From Staphylococcus piscifermentans (GTDB taxonomy: Bacteria; Bacillota; Bacilli; Staphylococcales; Staphylococcaceae): a stretch of DNA of 64,000 nt. A program made the translations under genes and the position numbers. Of this stretch, positions 49,569 to 60,339 are shown in pieces. The DNA lies in contig NZ_LT906447.1 in the NCBI RefSeq assembly GCF_900186985.1, positions 2,542,001 through 2,606,000 of the forward strand, written 5' to 3'. Numbering within the stretch: the stretch's first letter is position 1; the number at the start of each line of letters is the position of its first letter. A model generated the notes under the pieces. The model did no database searches, was not told the DNA's origin, and saw only the letters and a program-made list of their open reading frames with translations.

Positions 49569-50279
49569 ATGACGAGACCAAAAATAATTTTGCATATGTC
49601 CGAATCAATCAATGGTAATATCACAGGCCCTTATAATAAAGCGGCCGGAGCAAACTTAGGAAAAGCCTATGAATATGCAGATGAAAAAATCAATTCAAAT
49701 GCAATGATATTAGGACGTAAAACCATCGAAGAAAACTTCACAAGTAAAGAAATGCCTAGCTTGCCTGAAAATCCTAAATCATATTCAAGAAATGAGGATT
49801 TTATTGCTAATACAGACTTAGACCATTATGTCATTTCTATTGACCCTTCTGGTAAAGCTGCTTGGGAACAAAATTATATCGAATTCCGCGATAGACCTAA
49901 AATGCACGTTATCGAAGTACTTTCAGAAAAGGTATCTGATGCCTACCTTGAATATTTAAGAAACCTTAATATTTCTTATGTTTTTGGTGGCCCGGATAAA
50001 AAATTAGATTTAAAATCTGTTGTTTCTAAATTAAATCAATTATTCAACTTAGAAAAACTTACTTTATCAGGCGGTGGCGGTGTAAACTGGTCGTTCTTTG
50101 AACAAGGACTAGTTGATGAAATTAGTGTCATCATCGCGCCTGTAGTAGATGATCATTTTAACCGTCCACATTTATTTGATAATAATGAAAAAGATAAAAG
50201 TGATGTCATCCAAAATTATAAAATCGACCACGTTGAACAATTGGATGGCAATATCGTATGGTTGTACTACAAAATTTAA
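49569..50279 (+). CDS. RibD C-terminal-domain (dihydrofolate-reductase-like) protein
   Basis: The 236-residue protein has the RibD/DHFR-like fold: RPKIILHMSESINGNITGP at the N-terminus, AMILGRKTIEENF in the middle, YVFGGPDKK and LSGGGGVNWSFFEQGLVDEI near residue 175, the NADPH-binding part. It probably reduces a pyrimidine or other small compound with NADPH; there is no deaminase domain, so it is not a full RibD. The ATG at 49569 follows AGGAGG by seven bases. It stands alone. Confidence 0.75.
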   Translation: MTRPKIILHMSESINGNITGPYNKAAGANLGKAYEYADEKINSNAMILGRKTIEENFTSKEMPSLPENPKSYSRNEDFIANTDLDHYVISIDPSGKAAWEQNYIEFRDRPKMHVIEVLSEKVSDAYLEYLRNLNISYVFGGPDKKLDLKSVVSKLNQLFNLEKLTLSGGGGVNWSFFEQGLVDEISVIIAPVVDDHFNRPHLFDNNEKDKSDVIQNYKIDHVEQLDGNIVWLYYKI

Positions 50280-50286
50280 AATGATA

Positions 50287-50341
50287 TAAAAAAACGGAAA
50301 AGTTCTTAGATTAACTAAAGAACTTTTCCGTTTATTTATTA
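50287..50341. terminator. Bidirectional terminator
   Basis: AAACGGAAAAGTTCTT pairs with AAGAACTTTTCCGTTT, with A and T runs outside, between the RibD-like gene and ychF. Confidence 0.9.
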
Positions 50342-50348
50342 GCTTTAT

Positions 50349-51446
50349 TTACACATTAAATCTGAAGTGTACAACGTCGCCGTCTTGCATGATATAATCT
50401 TTACCTTCTAAGCGCATTTTACCCGCTTCTTTCGCACCATGTTCCCCATCATTTTCTACATAGTCTTCAAAGCTTGTTACTTCTGCACGGATAAATCCAC
50501 GTTCGAAGTCTGTATGGATAATACCCGCACATTGTGGTGCTGTCATACCTTTACGGAATGTCCAAGCACGCACCTCTTGAACACCTGCAGTAAAGTATGT
50601 TGCAAGTCCAAGCAAGTCGTAAGTGCTGCGGATTAAACGATCCAGACCAGGTTCAGTGATACCTAAGTCTTCCAAGAACATTTCTTTATCTTCTTCATCC
50701 AACGTTGCAATTTCTTCTTCAATTTTTGCACTGATAACGATTACTTCAGAACCTTCTTTATCAGCGTATTCTTTAATCGTTTGTACCTTTTCATTATCCG
50801 CTTCATTAATTTCATCTTCACCCACATTAGCGATATAAATCATAGGTTTAGAAGTTAATAACTGCGCTTGTTTGACATATTTAGCGTCTTCTTCATTGAA
50901 TTCAAGACTGCGGACAGGGTCCCCGGCCTCTAAAGCTTCTTTAATACGTTCTAAAATACGTACTTCATTAACCGCATCTTTATCTTTTTGACGCGCCATT
51001 TTTTCTAAACGTGGCAAACGTTTATCCACTGATTCTAAATCAGCCAAAACAAGTTCCATATTAATGACTTCAATATCATCTAATGGGTCAACACGTCCAG
51101 AAACGTGTGTTACGTTTTCATCATCAAAGGCACGTACGACTTGGCAAATCGCATCTACTTCACGGATATGTGATAAGAATTTGTTTCCAAGGCCTTCACC
51201 TTTTGACGCTCCTTTTACAATTCCGGCAATATCTGTAAATTCGAAAGTAGTCGGAATGATTTTTTTAGGATTCACAATATCAGAGAGTGCTTTCAAACGA
51301 GAATCCGGTACTTCTACAATTCCGACGTTAGGATCGATAGTAGCAAAAGGATAGTTTGCCGCAAGCGCACCTGCTTTTGTAATTGCGTTAAATAGTGTAG
51401 ACTTTCCGACGTTCGGCAAGCCCACGATACCAGCTGTTAAAGCCAT
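50349..51446 (-). CDS. ychF: Redox-regulated ATPase YchF
   Basis: The 365-residue Obg-family protein has a P-loop GLPNVGKSTLFNA (residues 8-20), a switch region DIAGIVKGASKGEGLG, the unusual NVGE in place of NKxD, and a C-terminal TGS domain ending VVHFRFNV. It hydrolyses ATP rather than GTP and binds ribosomes. Its start overlaps the stop of the DUF951 gene by one base. Confidence 0.97.
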   Translation of the reverse strand: MALTAGIVGLPNVGKSTLFNAITKAGALAANYPFATIDPNVGIVEVPDSRLKALSDIVNPKKIIPTTFEFTDIAGIVKGASKGEGLGNKFLSHIREVDAICQVVRAFDDENVTHVSGRVDPLDDIEVINMELVLADLESVDKRLPRLEKMARQKDKDAVNEVRILERIKEALEAGDPVRSLEFNEEDAKYVKQAQLLTSKPMIYIANVGEDEINEADNEKVQTIKEYADKEGSEVIVISAKIEEEIATLDEEDKEMFLEDLGITEPGLDRLIRSTYDLLGLATYFTAGVQEVRAWTFRKGMTAPQCAGIIHTDFERGFIRAEVTSFEDYVENDGEHGAKEAGKMRLEGKDYIMQDGDVVHFRFNV

Positions 51447-51658
51447 TATTCATTCTCCTTCTCATTTGTATCATTGGATACAAGTACTTTTTTTAATTTT
51501 TTATTGAACTCTGTACGAGGCATCATAATGCTTCGATGGCACTTCTCGCATTTGATTCTAATATCAGCACCCATGCGTATAATTTTAAAGCGATTTGCAC
51601 CGCAAGCATGCGCTTTTTTCATTTCTACAATATCATTGAGACCATACTGTGCTGCCAT
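51446..51658 (-). CDS. DUF951 family protein
   Basis: The 70-residue protein fits DUF951 (YyzM-like): YGLNDIVEMKKAHACGANRF, then IKCEKCHRSIMMPR with a CxxC, giving three cysteines that may bind zinc. Its function is unknown. It lies between the mechanosensitive channel gene and ychF, as in other staphylococci and bacilli as I recall, and its stop overlaps the ychF start. Confidence 0.88.
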   Translation of the reverse strand: MAAQYGLNDIVEMKKAHACGANRFKIIRMGADIRIKCEKCHRSIMMPRTEFNKKLKKVLVSNDTNEKENE

Positions 51659-51676
51659 TTACACAATCCTCCATCA

Positions 51677-52576
51677 TTATGAATTGTCACTTTGCCCGAA
51701 TTGACCGTTATATTGCATCATAACTGGTGTAGGAGATTTGATTCCTTCTTTATTCAAGAAGTTTGCAATCTCTTTACGCAAAATACGTGAACCTGGCACT
51801 GCATTATTCGGTGTCGTTTCAGCCGCTACTTTAAGAATATAAGCATTTCCTGTTAAATCCTCAATCCCCAGAATTTCAGGCTTCGACACAAAAATATAAT
51901 AACTTGAGTGTAAAGTAGCTAAGAAATCATTTAATTTCTGTTCAACTTTATCCACATCTTCATCCATTGCAATCGGTACTTCAACCAAGGCTTTTGCGTT
52001 TGAGACTGAAAAGTTGGTAATCTCAGACATCACACTATTCGGCAAAACTGTAAGCTCGCCAGTATAAGCATGAATACGTGTCGAACGCAGACCAATAGAC
52101 TGAACTGTTCCCTCTGTAATCGGAGTTCCGTTCATATTGATTTTAACATAATCTCCGACATCAAATTGATTTTCGAAGATAATAAAGAAACCTGTAATAA
52201 TATCTTTAACAATTGTCTGTGCACCAAAGCCAATTGCCAGACCGACAACTCCAGCCCCAGCTAAGAGACCCGAGACACTAATACCGAATTTACCTAAAAT
52301 TGTCGTCAGTACGATAAACCAGACCACATAACGAACGACATTTTTGACCAAAGCAGTCAGTGTGATCGAACGCTTTCTGCCATGACTCGTACGATTTTGT
52401 AATTTGAAAAATTGTTCAATTGATTTATTCAAGACTTTAATAACAATGATCGCGACAATAATATAAATCAGGATCATGATGAGCCTATTTAAGAGTTCTG
52501 CATAGGTTTCAGACTTCGTAAAAGGTTCAATTAATGAATTGAAGACCCCGTTTAAAGTATTCCAAAACGTGTTCAA
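51677..52576 (-). CDS. MscS-family mechanosensitive channel
   Basis: The 299-residue protein has about three membrane segments in residues 15-130. The pore helix region is SGLLAGAGVVGLAIGFGAQT with its Gly/Ala pattern, followed by the beta domain (FDVGDYVKINMNGTPITEGTV) and the cytoplasmic cage. It opens under hypo-osmotic shock to release solutes. It lies directly upstream of the DUF951-ychF pair. Confidence 0.92.
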   Translation of the reverse strand: MNTFWNTLNGVFNSLIEPFTKSETYAELLNRLIMILIYIIVAIIVIKVLNKSIEQFFKLQNRTSHGRKRSITLTALVKNVVRYVVWFIVLTTILGKFGISVSGLLAGAGVVGLAIGFGAQTIVKDIITGFFIIFENQFDVGDYVKINMNGTPITEGTVQSIGLRSTRIHAYTGELTVLPNSVMSEITNFSVSNAKALVEVPIAMDEDVDKVEQKLNDFLATLHSSYYIFVSKPEILGIEDLTGNAYILKVAAETTPNNAVPGSRILRKEIANFLNKEGIKSPTPVMMQYNGQFGQSDNS

Positions 52577-52665
52577 GCCGTTTTCCTCCTGTCTTACTGC
52601 AAGATGTTTTTAATATTCTTTTTTTACATCAAATATATATTTTACCATGAATTGCGCTCAATTTC

Positions 52666-53481
52666 TTACGATTCACTATTGAAAGCTTCTATTAAGCGTA
52701 AGAATTCTTCCTCAGAAGTAAATTCAAAGGTAATCTGTCCTTTATTGCGTTTTGTCGTAATTGCGACATTGGTTCCATAACGCTCTTTCAAGCGCCGTTC
52801 TTCTCTTTGAATCAGGCGCGGCTTTTTAGGAGACGGCTCCTCTTTAGACGGTTTCTTTTCCTCAGAAGTCAATTCACTGACGTACTTCTCCAAATAGCGC
52901 ACACTCCATGCTTCGCGAATGGCTTGTTTCGCGGTACGTTTCATCGTCGGCTCATCCTTCAGCACTAATAAAGTTCGACCATGCGCACCGGACAGTTTGC
53001 CCGCTTTAATGTATTCGGTAATCGCCGACGGTAAATTCAATAAGCGCAGCATGTTTGCGATGTAAGGCCGCGATTTCCCTAATCTGGTTGCTACTTCCTT
53101 TTGCGTCAGCTTCAAATCATCCATGAGTTTACGGTAACTTTCCGCTTCCTCCACCGCATTCAAATCTTCACGCTGCAAATTCTCGATAATCGCAAGCTCC
53201 ATCATCTCCGCTTCCGTCATTTCCTTCACAATCGCCGGAATATGCGTCTTCCCAGCCTTTTGAGAAGCACGAAAACGCCGCTCGCCCACTACGATGTGAT
53301 AACCACGTACTGTTTTCCGCAGAATAATCGGCTGCAAGACCCCATGCTCACGAATAGACGCAGCCAAGTCCTCTAATTTAGCAGCTTCAAAATGCTTGCG
53401 CGGCTGATACGGATTAGGTCGAATCTGATCCAAACTTACCTCTTCAACTTGTGCTTGCGAATCATGCATTTCATCAGACAC
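52666..53481 (-). CDS. parB: ParB/Spo0J-family chromosome partition protein
   Basis: The 271-residue protein has the ParB N-domain with the CTP-binding motifs LQPIILRK and GERRFRAS. ENLQREDLNAVEEA follows, then a helix-turn-helix (LTQKEVATRLGKSRPYIANM) and a basic linker before the dimerising end. It loads at parS sites and spreads as a CTP-dependent clamp. No ParA gene is adjacent, as in staphylococci. The paralog Noc is an alternative; synteny with mscS-ychF and the methionine operon favours Spo0J/ParB. AAAGGTGG lies eight bases before the GTG at 53481. Confidence 0.88.
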   Translation of the reverse strand: MSDEMHDSQAQVEEVSLDQIRPNPYQPRKHFEAAKLEDLAASIREHGVLQPIILRKTVRGYHIVVGERRFRASQKAGKTHIPAIVKEMTEAEMMELAIIENLQREDLNAVEEAESYRKLMDDLKLTQKEVATRLGKSRPYIANMLRLLNLPSAITEYIKAGKLSGAHGRTLLVLKDEPTMKRTAKQAIREAWSVRYLEKYVSELTSEEKKPSKEEPSPKKPRLIQREERRLKERYGTNVAITTKRNKGQITFEFTSEEEFLRLIEAFNSES

Positions 53482-53696
53482 ATCGCAGCCCACCTTTCAC
53501 ATTGATACTCCTCTCCTATTGTATGAAAAATACCGTTCGCAATAAAGCAATTTTTCTTTTTCACTTGGAAAAGAAAGCTTTGGAGAGAAGAATCGAAATA
53601 AAAAATTCAAAAAATTTTGATTCCTTCAATCCCTTGAAGCTGTAGGGTTTGAGTTATGTTGCAAAATTTCTTTAACAAATAATTCTGAAAATTCTG

Positions 53697-53726
53697 TTGA
53701 CAAATCTATATAGAGCAATATACAAT
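53697..53726 (+). promoter_or_regulatory. Sigma-A promoter of the met operon
   Basis: TTGACA (53697-53702), an 18-base spacer and TACAAT (53721-53726), giving a leader of about 490 bases before metC. Confidence 0.75.
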
Positions 53727-53739
53727 GTGGTCATCAACA

Positions 53740-54152
53740 AAAAACAAAACATTTTACACAAAGAAAGACAATTGAATACCGTTCCTAAACACGATAATAA
53801 GGAAAGTAGAACTTACACTGCTGACACAGAGAGCCTCCAATTGCTGAAAGGAGGCGCAGAAAGAAAGTTTGAAAATGGCCTTGGAGTGGTGGTGTCGATA
53901 TGAGGCATCAACGGGGGCGCCCGTTACAGCGCTACAGTATTAACATTTTTGCACAATGGCGTACTGGATAACGAAACGTTATTTTCAATAATAGCGGGCC
54001 TTCATTCAGTATCAGAGCCATCAACAGATTTAGCGTACTGGAAGAGGTTGCTTTAGCAATAAAGCAGCGAATTAAGGTGGTACCGCGAAGCTCAAGCTTT
54101 CGTCCTTTACATCCGATTCAGTTCGGGTTTAAAGGACGGAAGCTTTTTTTCG
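53740..54152 (+). promoter_or_regulatory. Long methionine-operon T-box leader
   Basis: The T-box core AAGGTGGTACCGCG lies at 54074-54087. The terminator follows: AAGCTTTCGTCCTTTA pairs with TAAAGGACGGAAGCTT, then TTTTTT (54093-54150). Upstream is a Stem I region with AGAGAGCCTCC (from 53829). Two ATG triplets (53875 and 53900) could be the specifier; I cannot decide between them. The leader is about 400 bases, much longer than the one at 1131, as described for staphylococcal met leaders. Confidence 0.9.
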
Positions 54153-54227
54153 TGGTCAGCTTTCCTCCTTAGTTCCAGAACTTCCGCAGCCAAAAGCAAT
54201 CTCAATAACTAAAGGAGTGTTTATTCT

Positions 54228-55400
54228 ATGTCACTATCATCAGAAACAAATTTAATCAAGCACCACCAATTCCCGCATATCTTAGCAGCCAATCCGCCAT
54301 TATACGATTCATCAACTTTTCCGACAGAATTAATCGGTTCAGAAGTTGCTTACGATTACGCCAGATCAGGTCATCCGAATCGTGAAGTATTAGAAGAAAA
54401 GGTTGCAGCGCTTGAAGGTGCAGATTACGGCATCGCCTACAATTCAGGCATTGGCGCAATTTCAGCAGTTTTCTTTTTACTCGAAAGCGGAGATCATCTC
54501 ATTATTCCAAATGATGTTTACGGCGGTACTTATCGCTTATGTACACAATTCTTGCCAGGATTGAATATCGAAGTAACTACAGTCGATACTACTAATCCTG
54601 CAGAAGTAGAGAAAGCGATTAAAGATAATACGAAATTAATCCATATTGAAACACCATCTAATCCATTATTTAAAGTGACAGACATCCAAGCAATCGCAGA
54701 TGTAGCGAAAGCGCACAACTTGCTGCTTTCAGTAGACAACACTTTCTTAACACCATTATCACAGAAACCTTTAGAATTAGGCGCTGATATTGTCAGTCAC
54801 AGTGCTACTAAATTCTTAAGCGGTCATAGCGATTTAATCGCAGGTATCGTGGTAACGAACAATGCGGAAGTCGCAGAACAATTAAGATTTATTCAAAATA
54901 CGTTAGGCAGCGGATTATCAGCACAAGATAGCTGGACGCTGACAAAACATCTTAAAACATTGCATGTACGTTGGAATCAATCCGTACACAATACTCAAAA
55001 AATTGTTGAATTCTTAAAATCTCGTCCAGAAATTACTGAAGTTTATTACCCAGGAAATGATGAAATCAATCAAAAACAAGCTGAAAATGGCGGCGCTGTT
55101 TTAAGTTTCCGTTTAAGCGATCCTAACAAAGTGCCCGAATTCGCAAAGGCTCTGAAAATACCTCAAATTGCAGTCAGCTTAGGCGGTATTCAAACAATTG
55201 TTTCTCATCCAGCTACAATGTCTCACGCTTCAGTTCCTGAAGATGTACGCAATGAACGAGGCATTACTTTCGATTTATTAAGATTAAGTGTTGGATTAGA
55301 AGACCCTGACGAATTGATTGCAGATTTTGAAGCAGCATTGGAGGAAGCATACTATGAACCGATTTCTACAAACTTTGAAAGAGAACGTCTTAGTAGCTGA
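54228..55400 (+). CDS. metC: Cystathionine beta-lyase (MetC-type), Cys/Met metabolism PLP enzyme
   Basis: A 390-residue PLP-dependent enzyme of the gamma family: YDYARSGHPNREVLEEKVA, the phosphate-binding SGIGAIS, and the PLP lysine in SHSATKFLSGHSD. From memory it resembles S. aureus MetC (N-terminal LSxET, C-terminal ERERL-type tail) more than MetI, so I call it cystathionine beta-lyase. It turns cystathionine into homocysteine; cystathionine gamma-synthase is the alternative. AAAGGAG precedes the ATG. It is the first gene after the T-box and overlaps metF by 47 bases. Confidence 0.78.
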   Translation: MSLSSETNLIKHHQFPHILAANPPLYDSSTFPTELIGSEVAYDYARSGHPNREVLEEKVAALEGADYGIAYNSGIGAISAVFFLLESGDHLIIPNDVYGGTYRLCTQFLPGLNIEVTTVDTTNPAEVEKAIKDNTKLIHIETPSNPLFKVTDIQAIADVAKAHNLLLSVDNTFLTPLSQKPLELGADIVSHSATKFLSGHSDLIAGIVVTNNAEVAEQLRFIQNTLGSGLSAQDSWTLTKHLKTLHVRWNQSVHNTQKIVEFLKSRPEITEVYYPGNDEINQKQAENGGAVLSFRLSDPNKVPEFAKALKIPQIAVSLGGIQTIVSHPATMSHASVPEDVRNERGITFDLLRLSVGLEDPDELIADFEAALEEAYYEPISTNFERERLSS

Positions 55401-57195
55401 CGGTGCAATAGGAACGATTCTTTACTCCGAAGGGATCGATACTTGTCCCGAAGCTTATAACCTGACACACCCGCATAAAATCGAACGGATTCATCGTTCA
55501 TACATTCAAGCAGGCGCAGATGTCATCCAAACCAATACGTATGGTGCTAATTTTGAGAAACTCCAAACATTCGGCTTGGAACATCGAGTGAAAGATATCA
55601 CTCGTGCTGGCGTCAGAATTGCGAAGAAAGCCGCTGACGAAGATACTTTCATTCTAGGTACTGTAGGTGGATTTAAAGGTGTGCAGCAAAATGAATTATC
55701 TTTATCTACCATTCTTTATCACACAGATATCCAAATCGAAACTTTAATCGATGAAGGGGTAGATGCCCTGCTATTTGAAACCTATTATGATTTAAATGAA
55801 CTCTTGCAAGTCATCAGGGCGACCAAGAAAAAGTACGATATCCCAGTTATCGCACAACTTACCGCTTCCAACACGAATTACTTACAAGACGGCACTGAAA
55901 TTAATGAAGCCTTGAAACAAGTAGAAGCGGAAGGCGCAGATGTAATCGGATTGAATTGTCATCATGGTCCACATCATATGCAGCAATCCTTTACCCATAT
56001 CGAACTTCCGCAACATGCCTTATTATCGTGCTATCCGAATGCAAGTTTGCTAGACTTTGAAAATTCGTCAATCAAATATAGCGACAACGCTACTTATTTC
56101 GGTAAAGTTGCAAAGTCACTCGTCAAAGAAGGCGTGCACTTGATCGGCGGTTGTTGCGGTACTACACCTGAACATATTCATTACATTAAAGAAGCGGTAG
56201 AAGGATTAAAACCGATTAATGAGAAGAAAGTGATTCCTATCAGACGCAAGAGCAATCACCCTTCCATTCCGGTTCAAAAAGACAACCTGACAACGAAAGT
56301 GAAAGCAGGTCCTACCGTCATTGTAGAACTTGATACACCGAAACATTTAGATACTACGAAATTCTTTGCTAATGTGACGAAACTTGATAAAGCGAAAGTG
56401 GATGCGATTACCTTAGCCGACAACTCATTAGCAACAGTACGGGTCAGCAATATTGCTGCAGCCAGCATTATTAAACAAAACTATAATATTGAACCTTTAG
56501 TACACATCACTTGCCGAGACAGAAACTTAATTGGGCTGCAATCCCACTTATTAGGTTTATCACTGTTAGGCATCAATGAAATTCTGGCTATTACCGGTGA
56601 TCCTTCAAAGGTAGGTCACCTGCCAGGTGCTACTAATGTATACGATGTGAACTCTAAAGGATTAACAGAATTAGCTGTTCGGTTCAACCAAGGCTTGAAC
56701 ATCGACGGAGGCGCTTTGAAAACGACTACCAACTTCAACATTGCAGGAGCCTTCAACCCGAATGTCCGCAAGATGGAAGCAGCCGTACGACGTTTGGATA
56801 AGAAAGTCGACAGCGGAATGAATTATTTTATTACACAGCCTGTATACACGGTAGAAAGGATTCAAGAAATTGCTGAAAAGACAGCACATTTAGATGCCCC
56901 TTTCTTCATCGGTATTATGCCGATTACCAGTTACAGAAACGCACAATTTTTACACAATGAAGTACCAGGCATTACCTTACCTGAAGAAATACTAGAACAA
57001 TTCGAAGCGGTTCAACATGATAAGCAAAAAACAAAAGAACTCAGCTTGAAAATTTGCAGAGAGCTAGTAGATGAAGTAACCAAACACTTTAACGGTTTAT
57101 ACCTCATCACCCCATTTGAACAAGTCGATTATTCATTAGAACTTGCAACTTATTTTAAATCTAAAACTGAAAGTAACCAGGAGGCAATAATATGA
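55354..57195 (+). CDS. metF: Bifunctional homocysteine S-methyltransferase / methylenetetrahydrofolate reductase
   Basis: The 613-residue protein joins two domains. Residues 1-290 form a homocysteine methyltransferase: [14 protein letters not shown], a zinc cysteine in GLNCHHGP and the Cys pair in [11 protein letters not shown]. Residues 320-610 form a [25 protein letters not shown] and the YFITQPVYT segment. It supplies methyl-folate for MetE and may methylate homocysteine itself. The ATG at 55354 follows GGAGGAAG and lies within the end of metC. Its stop overlaps the metE start (ATGA). Confidence 0.93.
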   Translation: MNRFLQTLKENVLVADGAIGTILYSEGIDTCPEAYNLTHPHKIERIHRSYIQAGADVIQTNTYGANFEKLQTFGLEHRVKDITRAGVRIAKKAADEDTFILGTVGGFKGVQQNELSLSTILYHTDIQIETLIDEGVDALLFETYYDLNELLQVIRATKKKYDIPVIAQLTASNTNYLQDGTEINEALKQVEAEGADVIGLNCHHGPHHMQQSFTHIELPQHALLSCYPNASLLDFENSSIKYSDNATYFGKVAKSLVKEGVHLIGGCCGTTPEHIHYIKEAVEGLKPINEKKVIPIRRKSNHPSIPVQKDNLTTKVKAGPTVIVELDTPKHLDTTKFFANVTKLDKAKVDAITLADNSLATVRVSNIAAASIIKQNYNIEPLVHITCRDRNLIGLQSHLLGLSLLGINEILAITGDPSKVGHLPGATNVYDVNSKGLTELAVRFNQGLNIDGGALKTTTNFNIAGAFNPNVRKMEAAVRRLDKKVDSGMNYFITQPVYTVERIQEIAEKTAHLDAPFFIGIMPITSYRNAQFLHNEVPGITLPEEILEQFEAVQHDKQKTKELSLKICRELVDEVTKHFNGLYLITPFEQVDYSLELATYFKSKTESNQEAII

Positions 57196-59435
57196 CAATT
57201 AAAACAGCTAATATCGGATTCCCACGTTTAGGACGTAAAAGAGAATGGAAGAAAGCCATCGAAAGTTATTGGGCAGGCAAAACAAATTATGATGAATTAA
57301 CAGAAACACTTAACGATTTGCATAAAGAAAATTTACTCTTACAAAAGAACTATAACATTGATAGCGTACCAGTCGGAGATTTCTCATTATACGATCACGT
57401 ACTTGATACATCATTATTATTCAACATCATCCCAGAACGTTTCCAAGGTCAAGAAGTCAACGACGATTTATTATTTGATATCGCTCGCGGTACGAAAGAT
57501 AATGTCGCTAGCGCCCTAATTAAATGGTTCAACACTAACTATCACTACATCGTGCCTGAATGGGACCATGCAGAACCTAAATTAAATCGTAATGTTTTAC
57601 TTGAAAGATTCCAATTCGCACAACAATTAAATGTACCGGCACACCCAGTTCTCTTAGGACCAGTGTCATTCGTACAATTATCACGTGGCGGCGAACAATC
57701 ATTTGAGGAAAAAGTAGAAACATTATTGCCACTTTACAAAGAAGTTTTACAATCATTAGTAGATGCAGGTGCTGAATATATCCAAATTGATGAACCTGTA
57801 TTAGTCACAGACAACGCTAAAGAATTAGAAGATATCACACGCCATGTCTACGATTACTTTGATAAAGCAGGTTTAAGCGATAAATTAGTCATTCAAACTT
57901 ACTTCGAACATGTAGATTTAGAATTTGTGAACAGCTTACCCGTTAAAGGTTTAGGCTTAGACTTCGTACATGATCGCGGCGTTAACTTACAACAAATCAG
58001 AGACGGCAAATTATCTAAAGACAAAGCCTTGTACGCAGGTATTATTGACGGCCGTAATGTATGGGCTGCAGACATCGAAGCGAAGAAAGATTTAATCGAA
58101 GAATTACAACAATATACAGACGAGTTAGTCATCCAACCGTCTTCTTCTTTACTCCATGTTCCAGTTTCTTTAGATGACGAAGTACTAGATGAAACGATTG
58201 AAGAAGGTTTAAGCTTCGCTACTGAAAAATTAGACGAGTTAGATGCCTTAAAACGTCTTATCAATAATGGAGATACAGAAAAATACGATCAATTGAAAGC
58301 ACAATACGAACGCTTCCAAAACCAAGCATTCAAAAATCTTGAATACGATTTCGACAGCGTACGTACCAACCGTGAATCAGCTTTCCCTGAACGTAAAAGA
58401 GTACAAGATGCACGCTTGAAATTACCAGAGCTGCCGACAACAACAATCGGTTCATTCCCACAAACTAAAGAAGTACGTAAGAAACGTGCAGATTGGAAAA
58501 ACCACCGCATCAGCGATGAAGAATATAATCAATTCTTGCGTGATGAAATCGCACGTTGGATTCAAATCCAAGAAGATATCGGTTTAGATGTATTTGTACA
58601 CGGTGAATTCGAACGTAACGACATGGTTGAATTCTTCGGTGAAAGACTGCAAGGTTTCTTAGTTACTAAATTCGGATGGGTACAATCTTACGGTTCTCGT
58701 GCCGTTAAGCCGCCAGTAATCTACGGAGACGTTAAATGGACTAAACCAATTACAGTAGAAGAAACAGCATACGCACAAAGTTTAACAGACCACCCTGTAA
58801 AAGGAATGCTGACAGGTCCAGTTACCATCTTGAACTGGTCATTCGAACGCGTAGATATTCCACGCCAAGAAGTTCAAGATCAAATCGCTTTAGCTATCAA
58901 TGAAGAAGTATTAGCATTAGAAGACGCTGGCATAAAAATTATCCAAGTAGACGAACCAGCATTGCGCGAAGGCTTACCGCTTCGCAAAGAATACCATGAA
59001 GAGTACTTGAAACAAGCGTTGCGCTCATTCCGCTTAGCTACATCTTCTGTGGCGGATGCTACGCAAATCCATACGCATATGTGTTATTCTCAATTCGGCG
59101 AAATCATCCATACTATCCACGATTTAGATGCAGATGTTATCTCAATCGAAACATCTCGCAGCCATGGTGCATTAATTAAAGACTTCGAGGATATTACGTA
59201 TGATTTAGGTATCGGATTAGGTGTGTATGATATTCACAGTCCACGTATCCCGACTGAAGAAGAAATTACAGTAGCTATCAATCGCGGATTACAAGAAATC
59301 GACCGTTCATTATTCTGGGTTAACCCAGACTGCGGCTTGAAAACACGTAACGAAGATCAAGTAAAAGAAGCATTATCTGTCTTAGTATCAGCAGTTAAAA
59401 AATTACGTCAAGAACAAGGTCAAGAAACAGCATAA
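57192..59435 (+). CDS. metE: Cobalamin-independent methionine synthase
   Basis: The 747-residue protein has two barrels: an N-terminal folate-binding half and a catalytic half with zinc ligands in THMCYSQFG (about residue 636-640) and NPDCGLKTR (about residue 720). It transfers the methyl group of 5-methyl-tetrahydrofolate (polyglutamate) to homocysteine. Length fits the family. CAGGAGG precedes the ATG, which overlaps metF by four bases. It is the last gene of the operon; the mdh gene that follows in S. aureus as I recall is not present. Confidence 0.97.
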   Translation: MTIKTANIGFPRLGRKREWKKAIESYWAGKTNYDELTETLNDLHKENLLLQKNYNIDSVPVGDFSLYDHVLDTSLLFNIIPERFQGQEVNDDLLFDIARGTKDNVASALIKWFNTNYHYIVPEWDHAEPKLNRNVLLERFQFAQQLNVPAHPVLLGPVSFVQLSRGGEQSFEEKVETLLPLYKEVLQSLVDAGAEYIQIDEPVLVTDNAKELEDITRHVYDYFDKAGLSDKLVIQTYFEHVDLEFVNSLPVKGLGLDFVHDRGVNLQQIRDGKLSKDKALYAGIIDGRNVWAADIEAKKDLIEELQQYTDELVIQPSSSLLHVPVSLDDEVLDETIEEGLSFATEKLDELDALKRLINNGDTEKYDQLKAQYERFQNQAFKNLEYDFDSVRTNRESAFPERKRVQDARLKLPELPTTTIGSFPQTKEVRKKRADWKNHRISDEEYNQFLRDEIARWIQIQEDIGLDVFVHGEFERNDMVEFFGERLQGFLVTKFGWVQSYGSRAVKPPVIYGDVKWTKPITVEETAYAQSLTDHPVKGMLTGPVTILNWSFERVDIPRQEVQDQIALAINEEVLALEDAGIKIIQVDEPALREGLPLRKEYHEEYLKQALRSFRLATSSVADATQIHTHMCYSQFGEIIHTIHDLDADVISIETSRSHGALIKDFEDITYDLGIGLGVYDIHSPRIPTEEEITVAINRGLQEIDRSLFWVNPDCGLKTRNEDQVKEALSVLVSAVKKLRQEQGQETA

Positions 59436-59459
59436 ATCAATAGATATTGAACTGGTAAT

Positions 59460-59492
59460 ACATGATTAGGCCTCTCCTTCCCCTAATCATGT
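59460..59492 (+). terminator. Hairpin after metE, weak terminator
   Basis: CATGATTAGG pairs with CCTAATCATG around an 11-base loop. No T run follows directly, so it may be only a partial stop or a processing site. A T run lies 25 bases further on. Confidence 0.5.
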
Positions 59493-59560
59493 TGCCAACT
59501 CAATGTAAAGTATTACTATTTTTTTAATAACAACAATGCAGTTGCAGCGAGGTGTTTATC

Positions 59561-60310
59561 ATGAGTTATCCTTTATGGGATCAGCTGAAAACTTTGAAAG
59601 AAAATAAATGGGTCGATTTGACACATACATTTGATTCAAAGAGTCCACATTTCAGCGCTTTAGAAGAAGCATATATCGATACAATCAGTACAGTACCTGA
59701 AGATGGATTTTTCGTACAAAGATGGAGTGTTGCGACGCAATATGGCACACATATTGATGCTCCTATCCACTTTGTAGAACATAAACGCTATTTGCACGAG
59801 CTCGATTTAAAAGAATTAGTATTGCCCCTCATCGTGCTCGACTATTCTAAAGAAGTAGCCGAAAATCCTGATTTCCGTCTTACACGTGAAGATTTATTGA
59901 ACTGGGAAGAGGCACATGGCCGTATCGAACCTGATTCATTCGTTGTGTTCCGCAGTGACTGGTCGAAACGTTGGCCGAACGTTGAACAATTCGAGAATAA
60001 AGATGCTGAAGGCAATCCTCACTCTCCAGGATGGGCATTAGATGCATTACAATTCTTACTTGAAGAACGTGGTGTGACATCCATAGGTCATGAGACATTT
60101 GATACTGATGCATCTGTTGATGTAGCGAAACACGGCGACTTAATCGGCGAACGGTATGTCTTAGGACAAGATACTTTCCAAATTGAACTATTAACAAACC
60201 TTGATCAACTCCCTGAAAGAGGTGCGGTAATTTATACAATCAGCCCTAAACCCGCAGATGCTCCCGGATTCCCTGTCCGAGCATTTGCGATCACTCCAGA
60301 TAAGCAATAA
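59561..60310 (+). CDS. Cyclase / kynurenine-formamidase-family hydrolase
   Basis: The 249-residue protein fits the PF04199 cyclase family: DLTHTFDSKSPHF at the N-terminus and QYGTHIDAPIHF (HxGTHxDxPxHF form, with Gln-Tyr first) giving the metal ligands near residue 68, then SIGHETFDTDAS. Members open amide or lactone rings with a divalent metal. The substrate here is not known; no tryptophan genes are near. The ATG at 59561 follows GAGGTG by six bases. It lies after metE in the same direction but probably has its own promoter. Confidence 0.78.
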   Translation: MSYPLWDQLKTLKENKWVDLTHTFDSKSPHFSALEEAYIDTISTVPEDGFFVQRWSVATQYGTHIDAPIHFVEHKRYLHELDLKELVLPLIVLDYSKEVAENPDFRLTREDLLNWEEAHGRIEPDSFVVFRSDWSKRWPNVEQFENKDAEGNPHSPGWALDALQFLLEERGVTSIGHETFDTDASVDVAKHGDLIGERYVLGQDTFQIELLTNLDQLPERGAVIYTISPKPADAPGFPVRAFAITPDKQ

Positions 60311-60339
60311 TGGACACGCGATCATCCATTATATGCAGC

